Shown in pieces: positions 35,735-43,676 of a stretch of DNA of 64,000 nucleotides. The notes under the pieces were generated by a model. It ran no database searches. It was not told the DNA's origin and saw only the letters and a program-made list of their open reading frames with translations. The position numbers were made by a program, and so were the translations under genes. The DNA is taken from the NCBI GenBank assembly GCA_029202845.1, contig CP119315.1, positions 1,247,501-1,311,500 of the forward strand, written 5' to 3'. The DNA is from Candidatus Sphingomonas colombiensis. GTDB taxonomy: Bacteria; Pseudomonadota; Alphaproteobacteria; Sphingomonadales; Sphingomonadaceae. The number at the start of each line of letters is the position of its first letter. Position 1 is the stretch's first letter.

Positions 35735-36646
35735 CTAGCCGAACAGGATCGCGGAAAGCTTGCGGCGCTGCTGCGAGACCCACGGATCCTCCAGCCCCAC
35801 CACTTCAAACAGCTTCAGCAATTGCTGGCGCGCGGCGCCCTCGTTCCAGTCGCGCTCGGTCGCGACGATGCCGAGGAAGCCCTCGGCCGCCGCATCGCGG
35901 CTCCCCGCCGCCATCTGCGCGTTGGCGAGATCATAGCGCGCCTGAAGATCGCCCGGATTGGCCGCCACCGCCGCTTCCAGCGGCGCGAGATCGGACACGA
36001 CCGGCGCGGATTTCGCCAGCGCGAGCGCGGATTTCGCGCGCTCGATCTCAGGCAGCTTCGCGATCTCCTCCGGCAGCGCGGCGATCATCGCCTCCGCCGT
36101 TTCAATATCGCCCGCCGCGACCAGCGCGCGAACGCGGCCCGAAACGACCGCGGGGTTGTCCGGCGCCATCTCCGCCAGCTGATCGAAGATCGACAGCGCG
36201 CGCTCTACATCGCCCGCCGCCAGCACTTCCTCGCCCATCGCGATCAGCGGCTCGAGCTCCGCCTCCTGCTGCTGCGCTTCGCCCGTGATCGGGAGCTGGC
36301 GAAGCAATTGGTCGAGCATCGTGCGCAGCTGCGATTCGGTGCGCGCGCTGGTGAGATCCGCGACGAGCTGCCCCTGAAACATCGCATAGACGGTGGGGAT
36401 CGAACGCACCTGGAATTGCGCGGCGATGAACTGATTCTTGTCGGTATCGATCTTCGCCAGCACGACGCCCTTGTCGGCATATGCTGCGGCGACCTTCTCC
36501 AGCACGGGGGCCAGCGCCTTGCACGGCCCGCACCATTCCGCCCAGAAATCGATGATGACGAGCTTCGTCATCGACGGTTCGACCACGTCGGCGCGGAACG
36601 CCTGCACCGCCGCCTTTTCCGCTTCACTCATACCCAGGGTTGCCAA
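35735..36646 (-). CDS. Thioredoxin-TPR protein (CnoX/YbbN-like)
   Basis: About 303 residues with an N-terminal thioredoxin domain (FWAEWCGPCKALAPVLEKVA, active-site CGPC) and a C-terminal helical tetratricopeptide region of about 170 residues. This architecture matches CnoX/YbbN, a chaperone-redoxin that protects proteins under oxidative stress. I chose the TTG at 36646, which gives an N-terminus starting (M)ATLGMSEAEKAAV and has GGAG 6 nt upstream. The ATG at 36631 inside that stretch is the alternative. First gene of the LON/Trm112 operon. Confidence 0.9.
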   Translation of the reverse strand: MATLGMSEAEKAAVQAFRADVVEPSMTKLVIIDFWAEWCGPCKALAPVLEKVAAAYADKGVVLAKIDTDKNQFIAAQFQVRSIPTVYAMFQGQLVADLTSARTESQLRTMLDQLLRQLPITGEAQQQEAELEPLIAMGEEVLAAGDVERALSIFDQLAEMAPDNPAVVSGRVRALVAAGDIETAEAMIAALPEEIAKLPEIERAKSALALAKSAPVVSDLAPLEAAVAANPGDLQARYDLANAQMAAGSRDAAAEGFLGIVATERDWNEGAARQQLLKLFEVVGLEDPWVSQQRRKLSAILFG

Positions 36647-36685
36647 GGATCGCTCCAACTTGATTGGTGCGCCCTTATGTGGGGA

Positions 36686-36714
36686 CCGGCCGGGGGAAGC
36701 AAACCCCCGGCCGG
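36686..36714. terminator. GC-rich stem-loop between porin and thioredoxin genes
   Basis: Perfect 11-bp arms CCGGCCGGGGG (36686-36696) and CCCCCGGCCGG (36704-36714) around a 7-nt loop. On the minus strand it lies between the porin stop and the thioredoxin start. There is no clear T tract. Confidence 0.65.
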
Positions 36715-36764
36715 CCGGAAACATCAGATTATGCTGCGGTGCCGCCCCACCGGCACCGCGACAA

Positions 36765-37613
36765 TCAGAACGCCGCCGTGATCGAGAACAGCGCGGTCGA
36801 GCCGGCGATCGAGCTGCCATCCTTGGTCGAAGCGAAATTGGGGAAGAGATAGGCGGATTTGCTGCGGCTGATATCGGTGTCGATCCATGCCGCGCTCAGC
36901 GTCAGCGGGGTGCCTTTCACCGCGAAATCTGCGCCGATCATCCAATCCCAATAATGGCCGGTCGGCGCGGCGCTGGTGCCGTTCGGGCCGAGGCCGTTGT
37001 TGCCGTCCGAATGGCCGAGATGCGCCTTGGCGGTGAGCGGGGTCGAGGGGATCGCCGCCGACAGATCGGTCCAGATATACAGGTTGTCGTTCTTCGCGTT
37101 GGGATGGTCGGGGATGCCGGTCGCGTAGCTCGCCGCATCGTTATACCATTTGCCGAGCGCCTGCTGCTTGGGCGCATAAGCGACGCCGACCAGCACGGTG
37201 GCGGGGCCCGCGGTGCCAGACAGTTTCACATACGGCTCGCCGAAGTCGCTCTTGTTGGCGCCGCCCGGATACATATACCAGGTGAGCCCGGCATCGATCG
37301 AGATGCCGCTACCCAGCGACCTTTTGTAGCCGCCGATCAGATCCAGCTCCATGTTCGCCCCACCGAACGTACCCCAGCCGGCCAGGTTCGATGCCCAGGT
37401 GCTGACATAGAAGCCACTCTTGTGGGCGATGGTGAAGCCACCCTGCACGGCGGCATGTTTGTCGGTCTGCGACACGCCGCGCAGGCGGTAATCGCTGACC
37501 ACGCCGACACTGCCGGTGACGGTAACGTCCTTTGGCGGCGCGGTTTCCTGCGCTGCGGCAGGGACGGCCACGACGGTGAACGCAAACGCGGAAATAAGCT
37601 GAAACGTCTTCAT
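36765..37613 (-). CDS. TorF-family putative outer-membrane porin
   Basis: 282-residue beta-barrel of the TIGR02001/TorF family. It has a Sec signal peptide (FAFTVVAVPAAAQE), a first strand TVTGSVGVVSDYRLRGVSQTD, alternating beta-strands with Trp/Tyr at the edges, and a C-terminal strand ending TALFSITAAF with the terminal Phe used by the BAM complex. It lies directly downstream of a two-component operon, and its promoter region contains a direct repeat (37730-37761), suggesting control by that system. The transported solute is unknown. Confidence 0.9.
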   Translation of the reverse strand: MKTFQLISAFAFTVVAVPAAAQETAPPKDVTVTGSVGVVSDYRLRGVSQTDKHAAVQGGFTIAHKSGFYVSTWASNLAGWGTFGGANMELDLIGGYKRSLGSGISIDAGLTWYMYPGGANKSDFGEPYVKLSGTAGPATVLVGVAYAPKQQALGKWYNDAASYATGIPDHPNAKNDNLYIWTDLSAAIPSTPLTAKAHLGHSDGNNGLGPNGTSAAPTGHYWDWMIGADFAVKGTPLTLSAAWIDTDISRSKSAYLFPNFASTKDGSSIAGSTALFSITAAF

Positions 37614-37729
37614 GGAACCTCCTGTTGATCAGAGGCTCCTCCTGCTTTCCCGTCCGCCGTTGCTCTCTATCCCATGGGGACGGGCCGCGACTGGTCGGTA
37701 GTAATTACGCTAGTGCAGCATTCTTTCTG

Positions 37730-37761
37730 AAATGTTGCTGGATTATGTCAAAACATTGCTG
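37730..37761 (-). promoter_or_regulatory. Direct repeat, possible response-regulator site upstream of the porin
   Basis: AAATGTTGCTG (37730-37740) and AAACATTGCTG (37751-37761) agree at 9 of 11 positions and are spaced 21 bp, two helical turns. On the minus strand TTGACA lies between them, a possible -35 element, but I see no good -10. They overlap the last codons of the kinase gene and sit about 120-150 bp before the porin start. Confidence 0.45.
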
Positions 37762-39101
37762 AATCGCGTGCCGCCGTTGGTGTGATGAATCGGCCACGGC
37801 AGACTGATCGTCGCCTCCAGCCCATGCGGCTGGCAATTGGCGAGCGTCAGCGTGCCGCCCTCTGCCTCCACCGCCTGCGCGGCGATCGCCAGCCCGAGCC
37901 CAAACCCTACCGTATCGCGGGACCGCGCGGGATCGAGCCGGACGAAAGGCTGGATCACCGATTCGAGCTGATCCACCGGTATCCCGAGCCCATCATCGAT
38001 CACTCGCACCTTCACCGCTTCGCCGCCATTCTCCAGCGCGATCGTAACGCGGTCGCCATGTTGCAGCGCGTTATCGACGAGGTTGGTCAGCGCGCGCTTG
38101 AAGCCGGAACGGCGCAGCGGCAGCTCCAGATGATCCGGGCCGATATATTCCGCCACCCGCCCTGCGTCGCTCGCATCGTCCACCAGTGTCGCGCACAGCA
38201 CCGCCAGATCGATCGACACGGGCGCTTCGGGATCGTTCTCTCCGCCCAGAAAGGCGAGCAGCGACGCGATCATCGCCTCCATCTCCGCCACGTCGCGCCC
38301 GATCGCATCCCGTGCGTCCACGTCCGGCACCGATTCGGCGTGCAGCCGCAGCCGGGCGAGCGGTGTGCGCAGATCATGCCCAACCGCGGCCAGCGCCTGT
38401 GTCCGCGTGTCGATCAGCGCGCGGATACGGGCCTGCATGCGGTTGAACGCCCCGACAACGCGGCGCACCTCACCGGGGCCGTCCTCCGGCACAGGATCGA
38501 CGCGATCGCGCCCCATCCGGTCCGCCGCCGCCGCCAGCCGCCGCAGCGGCAGCAGGATACGCCGCAGCATCAGCCCGCCGATCGCGATCAGCGCGAAAGC
38601 CAGCACCAGCGCGAAGGCGATTCGCTCGAACCCGAAGGTCAGCCGCGTCAACGGCTCCAGCGTGCGGAAATAGAGCCAGCTGCCGTCCGCGAGTCGCAAT
38701 CCGCCCGTCACCGCCGCCGCGCCGCCGCCCGGTGAGGTCAGCAGGACACGCAGATCGCCGGTTTGCAACCCCGGCTCCCATGCGAGGATCTGGCGCCGCA
38801 TCTCGCCGAGCGGAGGCGCCAGCGGCGCGCGGCGCGGCGGCGCCTGATCCCAGCGCATCGCATAGCGCGTCGTGGTCAGCGCATAAGCCATCGCCGCACG
38901 CCCGGCCGGCGCCCGTTCCTCGATCAGCCTTCGACTGATGACGAGATGTTCGGCCAGCCGCCGCGCCTCATCGTCGCGCACCGAAAACTGGCTGGCGCGC
39001 TCATAGAGCAGGGTCGAGACGCCGAATTCGATCAGCATCGTCAGCAGCAGGATCGCGACGACCTGCCCCAACAGCCCCGTCGAGAGAATCAGCCGCTTCA
39101 A
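37743..39101 (-). CDS. Sensor histidine kinase (EnvZ/TctE-like)
   Basis: 452-residue inner-membrane kinase with two transmembrane helices (about 8-30 and about 155-180) around a periplasmic domain of roughly 120 residues. A HAMP linker follows, then the HisKA dimerisation helix with the phosphoacceptor in AVGHDLRTPLARLR, N-box NLVDNALQHGD, G1 DDGLGIP and G2 GFGLGLAI. It overlaps the response-regulator gene by 4 bp. The signal is unknown; the adjacent porin is the obvious target candidate. Confidence 0.94.
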   Translation of the reverse strand: MKRLILSTGLLGQVVAILLLTMLIEFGVSTLLYERASQFSVRDDEARRLAEHLVISRRLIEERAPAGRAAMAYALTTTRYAMRWDQAPPRRAPLAPPLGEMRRQILAWEPGLQTGDLRVLLTSPGGGAAAVTGGLRLADGSWLYFRTLEPLTRLTFGFERIAFALVLAFALIAIGGLMLRRILLPLRRLAAAADRMGRDRVDPVPEDGPGEVRRVVGAFNRMQARIRALIDTRTQALAAVGHDLRTPLARLRLHAESVPDVDARDAIGRDVAEMEAMIASLLAFLGGENDPEAPVSIDLAVLCATLVDDASDAGRVAEYIGPDHLELPLRRSGFKRALTNLVDNALQHGDRVTIALENGGEAVKVRVIDDGLGIPVDQLESVIQPFVRLDPARSRDTVGFGLGLAIAAQAVEAEGGTLTLANCQPHGLEATISLPWPIHHTNGGTRFSNVLT

Positions 39102-39808
39102 CTGCGCTCCACCGGCGCGTTGAGCATATAGCCCACTCCACGCACCGTGATGATCGGCGCGGCATCACCCGCCGTCGACAACTTGCGCCGCAGACGGCTG
39201 ACCAGCACGTCGATCGAGCGATCCGAACTGTCGCCGAGCCGCGTGCGCGACAGCTCGATCAGCCGCTCGCGCGCGATCACGCGCTGCGCATGATCCGCCA
39301 GCACCACCAGCAGATCGAATTCCGCTCCCGTAAGATCGACCACTGCCCCGGTCGGCGAAAGCAGCTCGCGGCGCGGCAGATTGAGCGCCCAGCCCTCGAA
39401 TCGCATCATCCCCTCGCCGCTCACGCGGGATCGGCGATCGAGCGCGGGCCGGCGCAACACCGCACGCACCCGCGCGACCAGCTCGCGCACGCCGAACGGC
39501 TTGCCGATATAATCGTCCGCGCCCAGTTCGAGCCCGACGACGCGATCCGTCTCGCTGGAGCGCGCCGACATGAAAATGATCGGCACATCGCTTTTCTGGC
39601 GAAGCGCGCGACACAGATCGATTCCGCTGGTGCCGGGCAACATGATGTCGAGCAGCACGAGATCGACCGGCCCCGAATCGAGCGCCAGCCACATTTCCGG
39701 CGCGGCAGAGGCCGGGCGCACGACGAAGCCATTTTCCTGCAACGCGCGCGCCGTGAGCATGCGCAGGGAAGGATCGTCCTCGACGAGCAGGATCACGGGA
39801 GCGGTCAT
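39098..39808 (-). CDS. OmpR-family response regulator
   Basis: 236-residue two-domain regulator. The receiver domain has the acidic pair VEDDPS, the phosphoacceptor in DLVLLDIMLPG, the switch residues FMSAR and the lysine in IGKPF. The C-terminal winged helix shows LTGAEFDLLVVLADHAQRVI and the RSIDVLVSRLRRKL recognition helix. It is the first gene of the operon with the histidine kinase and presumably controls the porin gene downstream. Confidence 0.95.
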   Translation of the reverse strand: MTAPVILLVEDDPSLRMLTARALQENGFVVRPASAAPEMWLALDSGPVDLVLLDIMLPGTSGIDLCRALRQKSDVPIIFMSARSSETDRVVGLELGADDYIGKPFGVRELVARVRAVLRRPALDRRSRVSGEGMMRFEGWALNLPRRELLSPTGAVVDLTGAEFDLLVVLADHAQRVIARERLIELSRTRLGDSSDRSIDVLVSRLRRKLSTAGDAAPIITVRGVGYMLNAPVERS

Positions 39809-39929
39809 CGCGCGGGCCTAATCGCGAAGGAGATGCACGGTCAACGCAACGAGGGGGTTGGCAAGACCAAAAACGGCTGCTAGTGGCCGCGCCTCACCCA
39901 CCCCGGAGGCTTCCGGGACAGGCGCCAGA

Positions 39930-40004
39930 GCGGGCGTAGCTCAGGGGTAGAGCACAACCTTGCCAAGGTTGGGGTCGAGGGTTCGAATCCCTTCGCCCGC
40001 TCCA
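39930..40004 (+). tRNA. tRNA-Gly (GCC anticodon)
   Basis: 75-nt tRNA with encoded CCA. The acceptor stem GCGGGCG pairs with CGCCCGC, the D-loop contains AGCTCAGGGG, the anticodon loop is TTGCCAA (anticodon GCC) with stem CAACC/GGTTG, and the T arm carries GTTCGAATC. It marks the left border of a region of accessory character (40247-42164), as integration sites often do, but no attachment-site duplicate of the tRNA 3' end was found downstream. Confidence 0.96.
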
Positions 40005-40246
40005 GTCTTTTCAAAGACTTATCCGCGCATGCGGACCGTGGCACATACGCCACCCCACCATATCCCACAAACTCGCCTCTCAAACTCGAGGTTTTGCAAC
40101 TCACAAGAGTGAGCGCCCTCTCGCTTTCGGATTTGCAAGGGACCGCCACGGGGGGGGGAGGGGCAGAAACCCGGCGCAAAAGAATCGCGTTTCAAGCCCA
40201 CCTTTTCGCTCAAGAAAAAATTTAGAAAAAATTCTTCCTGCAGCGG
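40005..40246. other. Intergenic stretch after tRNA-Gly, no gene seen
   Basis: 242 bp of mixed composition with a run of nine G (40150-40158) and AT-rich sequence near 40205-40235. No coding-like frame, terminator or attachment-site repeat is evident. Confidence 0.5.
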
Positions 40247-40492
40247 TCAAGAACCTGACGACCGCCCCGAAGAGGGCATGTCGCCCGCAACGGTCGCGAG
40301 ATCGCATCGTAGCGCAATGCAAAGACGATTGAGCGTGGTGAAGGTCACGTTCCGCTCGCCGCGTTCGATCGCACCGAAATAAGACCGATCGACCTCTGCG
40401 AGCAACGCGAGTTGCTCCTGCGTAAGGCCAATACGCTTGCGCTGCGCCCTGATTCGCCGGCCTAATTCACGGAGGATTTGCCTCTCGTCCAT
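40247..40492 (-). CDS. XRE-family helix-turn-helix regulator
   Basis: 81-residue Cro/CI-type DNA-binding protein. Helices ELGRRIRAQRKRIGLTQEQLA and LAEVDRSYFGAIERGERN form the HTH, followed by TFTTLNRLCIALRCD. It resembles the short C-protein-like regulators that accompany restriction systems, toxins or mobile islands, but no such partner is next to it. ATG 40492 is a clean start. Confidence 0.85.
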   Translation of the reverse strand: MDERQILRELGRRIRAQRKRIGLTQEQLALLAEVDRSYFGAIERGERNVTFTTLNRLCIALRCDLATVAGDMPSSGRSSGS

Positions 40493-41218
40493 CGAGCGGG
40501 CTAGGCCGCAAATGCGGACTATCGGTCCACGGGCTTTTATACCTCATTAAGCGCTCTGAGCTATTCTGCTTCCGATATGACTTGAACAGGGTGGAGGTAG
40601 CCGTGCGTCGCAATCTGAAAATTGCCCGCCTGCGTATGGGCGTTCACGCAGCCATAGGCGCAATGGCGATCACCGCAGCCGGCGAAGCCCACGCTCAGAC
40701 GAGCAGCTCTAACTGCATGGCGATGGGCGGCGGCATGGTACACTGCGACACCGTGAGCACGGGCGACGGTGGATACGCGCTTGGCGAAGCGATCGGGACC
40801 ATGATCATGGGAGCGAAAGAAAAATCGCTTTAGAAAAAAAATAGGCCAAATGCTTGCTGACGGCGACTGCAAAGGCGCAATGCTCTACGCATATCAACAA
40901 GGGACGGATGGAACTAGGTGGCCAGGTTGCGAGATCATGCCCCCCCCCACTGGATCAACGGCCCCAGCATATGGCAGCACAGCGACTCCAACGCCGAGCG
41001 CGGGCCAGCAGCCCCCAATTTCTTCCATCCAACTAGAAACCCGCCTCCGGGAAGCAGCGGTGACCGCACGCACACCCGTTACCATTGATAATACTACGAT
41101 CATTTCAAAAGTGGAAGCGGTTGGAAGTCAAATCTTATTGACGGCAACGGTGAACAATGAAGAAACAAATTTCTCCGATGAAAAGCGGGTCAACATCATA
41201 AATAGAATTTGCGCCCTA

Positions 41219-42057
41219 GGGCCAGGACTCGTTGATTACAGCCAGAAGATGACGGTGGCAGCGAGTGCGATGGCGGAGAAGAAGGCAATCGGGCATCGGT
41301 CATAGCGGGTGGCCACACGGTGCCAGTCCTTGAGGCGCCCGAACATGATCTCGATGCGGTTGCGGCGTTTGTAGCGGTGCTTGTCGTATTTGACGGCCTT
41401 GTTCCGGGATTTTCGGCCCGGGATGCAAGGCGTGATGCCCTTTTCCTGCAAGGCGTCCCTGAACCAGTCGGCATCATAGCCCCGGTCAACGAGCAGCCAT
41501 TGGGCCTTCGGCAACTCATCGAGCAGAGCGGCGGCACCGATATAATCACTGACGTGGCCTGCGGTCATGAAGAAGCTCAAAGAGCGGCCGTTCGCATCGG
41601 TAACGGCATGAAGCATGGTGTTCATGCCGCCTTTCGTGTGGCCGATCAGGCGGCCCGCATCCCCTTTTTTGCCCGCAGGCTGGAAGCCGTGCGGTGCGCC
41701 TTCAAATAGGTCGCGTCGATCATCACAGTCTTGCGCTCGGAAGCCTGAGGCGCAGCCAGACCTTCCATCATCCGAAGAAAGACGCCCTTGTCACCCCACC
41801 GTTTCCAGCGATTGTAGAGCGTCTTGTGCGGTCCATACTCTTTCGGCGCATCCCGCCAGCGCAGCCCGTTGCGATTGACGAAGATGATCCCGCTCAACAC
41901 CCGTCGATCGTCAACCCGGGGCTTGTCGTGGCTCTTCGGAAAATACGGCTCAAGCCACGCCATCTGCTCGTCCGTCGGCCAGTAAAGATCGCTCAAATCC
42001 AGTCTCCTCAGAGAGACGGAATCAGATCGCGCCGATCATATCAATAGGTCCTGACCC
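41219..42057 (-). mobile_element. IS5-family insertion sequence (IS427-like), 839 bp, with TA target duplication
   Basis: The ends are imperfect inverted repeats: GGGCCAGGACTCGTTGAT at the left (41219 on) and, read inward from the right end (42057), GGGTCAGGACCTATTGAT. Both flanks carry TA (41217-41218 and 42058-42059), giving the CTAA-type target expected of the IS5 family. It contains one transposase gene in two overlapping frames on the minus strand. It interrupts the exported-protein pseudogene. Confidence 0.92.
41236..41996 (-). CDS. IS5-family transposase made by programmed -1 frameshift
   Basis: The first frame (41996 down to 41646) encodes the N-terminal part with MSDLYWPTDEQMAWLEP and the first catalytic Asp in VMIDATYLKAH. 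The second frame (to 41236) supplies LLVDRGYDADWF with the second Asp and the Y-R-E-K signature YKRRNRIEIMFGRLK with the catalytic Glu. The switch point is the slippery heptamer A-AAA-AAG at 41670-41664, in the correct phase, and changing frame there by -1 gives an uninterrupted product of about 253 residues. All DDE residues are present, so the element looks capable of transposition. Confidence 0.9.
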
Positions 42058-42127
42058 TAATGCACGATAAAGGACGGTATCATACGAGTACTCAGGCGAG
42101 CGGGAAACGCGAAAGAGATTCCGCGAA

Positions 42128-42445
42128 TCAACGACCGCGCGGCTTCCCTGCCGTACGCGCTTGATCGCCGGCGGTCGCGAACGGCGAAGTCGCATTGGCA
42201 TAAGGATCGTAATAACGGTCAATCCGGTTGCCAATGCGCGATTGTACACGGTTCGGGATACGGCTGTTGATCCGCGCCATCGGCTTGATACCGGTCACGC
42301 CCTGCTCCTTTGTCTGGCGCTGCCCAGCCTCGCCAACCGCCGAGCCGGCTACATGGCCGCCCTTCACCTCTTGCGCTAACACGGGGGACACCCCGGCCAT
42401 TAGCACCAGCACCGCAAACGTCGAACCGCACGCACGCAAGACCAT
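42128..42445 (-). CDS. Small exported protein at the end of the EPS operon, hypothetical
   Basis: 105 residues with a Sec signal peptide (STFAVLVLMAGVSPVLAQE) and a mature region rich in Arg, Gly and Asn (RINSRIPNRVQSRIGNRID). ATG 42445 follows GAGGG at 8 nt, just 13 bp after the TPR-protein stop, so it is the last gene of the minus-strand polysaccharide operon. I do not recognise the family. Its end overlaps the disrupted pseudogene on the other strand by 37 bp. Confidence 0.65.
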   Translation of the reverse strand: MVLRACGSTFAVLVLMAGVSPVLAQEVKGGHVAGSAVGEAGQRQTKEQGVTGIKPMARINSRIPNRVQSRIGNRIDRYYDPYANATSPFATAGDQARTAGKPRGR

Positions 42446-42458
42446 CACTTTTCCCTCG

Positions 42459-43676
42459 TCACCGCGCCGGCGCTAGCTGAACCCGATCAATCTGCCCGCT
42501 AACCCCTGCAACCGCATCGGAGGAACGGGCAACGAGCATCAGATATTGCACCGCGCATCCCGCCAACACGCTAAACCGGCCGGTGAAATTGCCGCCGCCC
42601 TGCGCCGAATTAGGTATTTCGACATGGCCCAGTTCGCGCCCGTCCTGGCAGGTCAATGTCCAGTAAGGCCGCGAGCCGGGTGGCTGGTCCAGGTTCTGGC
42701 TGCGCCCCCGAAGTACGTAATTGCCGACCGGCAGCAATTGCATCTGCCGTAGCATTGGCCCACCGACGCTGGCCGGCGCTGAGAAATCGAAAACCCCGCC
42801 CTGAATCACGGCAGAGATTCCGGCATCGTTGATCGCGACCCAATCCAGCGGCGACGGCGTATCTAACGTGGCGGTGAAATGCGGGTCGCGCGACATACGG
42901 CGGTCCGCACCCGGACGGATGGAGGCATAATAGGCCCACGCCTCGTCATAAAAGTTATCCTTCAGCAGCGCATTGACCAGCACCGCGCGCGCATTGCCGG
43001 AAATCGGTACGCCGACGCGTCGCAATCCAGCGAACAGAGTTGACACCGTACGTGGATCGGCACCGTTCGCGGCATATTCAATGAACGACTGGGTCCATGC
43101 CGGACGGGCGGCCAGCGTGTGGATCAGCGCATTGCGGATAGCCGGGTCCGCAATCGCATTTACCATCACCGGGAAAAGCAGGTCCGACCCATAGGTCGAG
43201 GTGCGCAGCGTTATGTCATATTGTCGCAGCGCCTCGGCCACGTCTCCACGCGACACCGTGTCCTCGATCGCCCAGAGCTGGGTGCGCAGGTCGCGCCGCG
43301 ACAGCATCTGGGCGTAAGCGAAGACTCGCCGCGCCTGTGCCGTATCGCCCCGGATCTGTGCGTCGATCCCGAGCGTCGCCGCCGCCGGCACCGCGGTCGG
43401 ATCCTGCCGCAACGCCAACCGTGCCAGCCCGTCAGCCTCAGCACGCTGCGCCGTTGTCGCCTCCGGCCCGGAGAGTTTTTCGGAGAGGAGAGCAGTAATC
43501 CGTCCATCTCCCGGCGCGAGCCGATGCGCCAGCTCTGGCGTGACGCCGCGTTCCGAATAGGCCAGCGACTGCATCACCGACCATGCTCCCACCATCGCGG
43601 CGAACAGCGCCAGCGCTATGCGGGCGCCCCATTCACCGGCGGAGCGGCGCAGCAGGATCCCATCGCGGCGCCTCAT
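42459..43676 (-). CDS. Membrane-anchored TPR-like protein of the EPS locus
   Basis: 405 residues with an N-terminal membrane anchor (IALALFAAMVGAWSVM), then helical repeats rich in Ala/Leu/Arg (residues about 60-240) typical of TPR-like arrays, and a C-terminal beta-rich domain with two cysteines (LTCQDG, AGCAVQ). It overlaps the tyrosine autokinase gene by 4 bp, so its product probably assists polymer assembly or export in the periplasm. The exact function is unknown. Similar genes accompany sphingan-type loci. Confidence 0.7.
   Translation of the reverse strand: MRRRDGILLRRSAGEWGARIALALFAAMVGAWSVMQSLAYSERGVTPELAHRLAPGDGRITALLSEKLSGPEATTAQRAEADGLARLALRQDPTAVPAAATLGIDAQIRGDTAQARRVFAYAQMLSRRDLRTQLWAIEDTVSRGDVAEALRQYDITLRTSTYGSDLLFPVMVNAIADPAIRNALIHTLAARPAWTQSFIEYAANGADPRTVSTLFAGLRRVGVPISGNARAVLVNALLKDNFYDEAWAYYASIRPGADRRMSRDPHFTATLDTPSPLDWVAINDAGISAVIQGGVFDFSAPASVGGPMLRQMQLLPVGNYVLRGRSQNLDQPPGSRPYWTLTCQDGRELGHVEIPNSAQGGGNFTGRFSVLAGCAVQYLMLVARSSDAVAGVSGQIDRVQLAPAR

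Larger units (their letters stand above)
40603..42164 (+). pseudogene. Exported protein gene broken by frameshifts and an IS5-family insertion
   Basis: Begins at GTG 40603 (GGAGG 5 nt upstream) with a signal peptide ending EAHAQT. The first frame stops at 40833. Continuity of sense requires moving to the next frame near 40830 (KSFRKKIGQMLADGDCKGAM), again at GGG 40901-40903 (GRMELGGQVARSC) and back at a run of nine C (40940-40948). The frame then reads an S/T/P-rich linker and a beta-rich segment up to ICAL at 41218, where the insertion sequence lies. Removing the element and one TA rejoins the frame to a stop at 42162-42164. The intact protein would be about 230 residues. No family recognised. 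Confidence 0.6.

Noticed and set aside
40005..40250. Attachment-site duplication after tRNA-Gly
   Set aside because: No repeat of the tRNA 3' end was found in the following sequence by eye.
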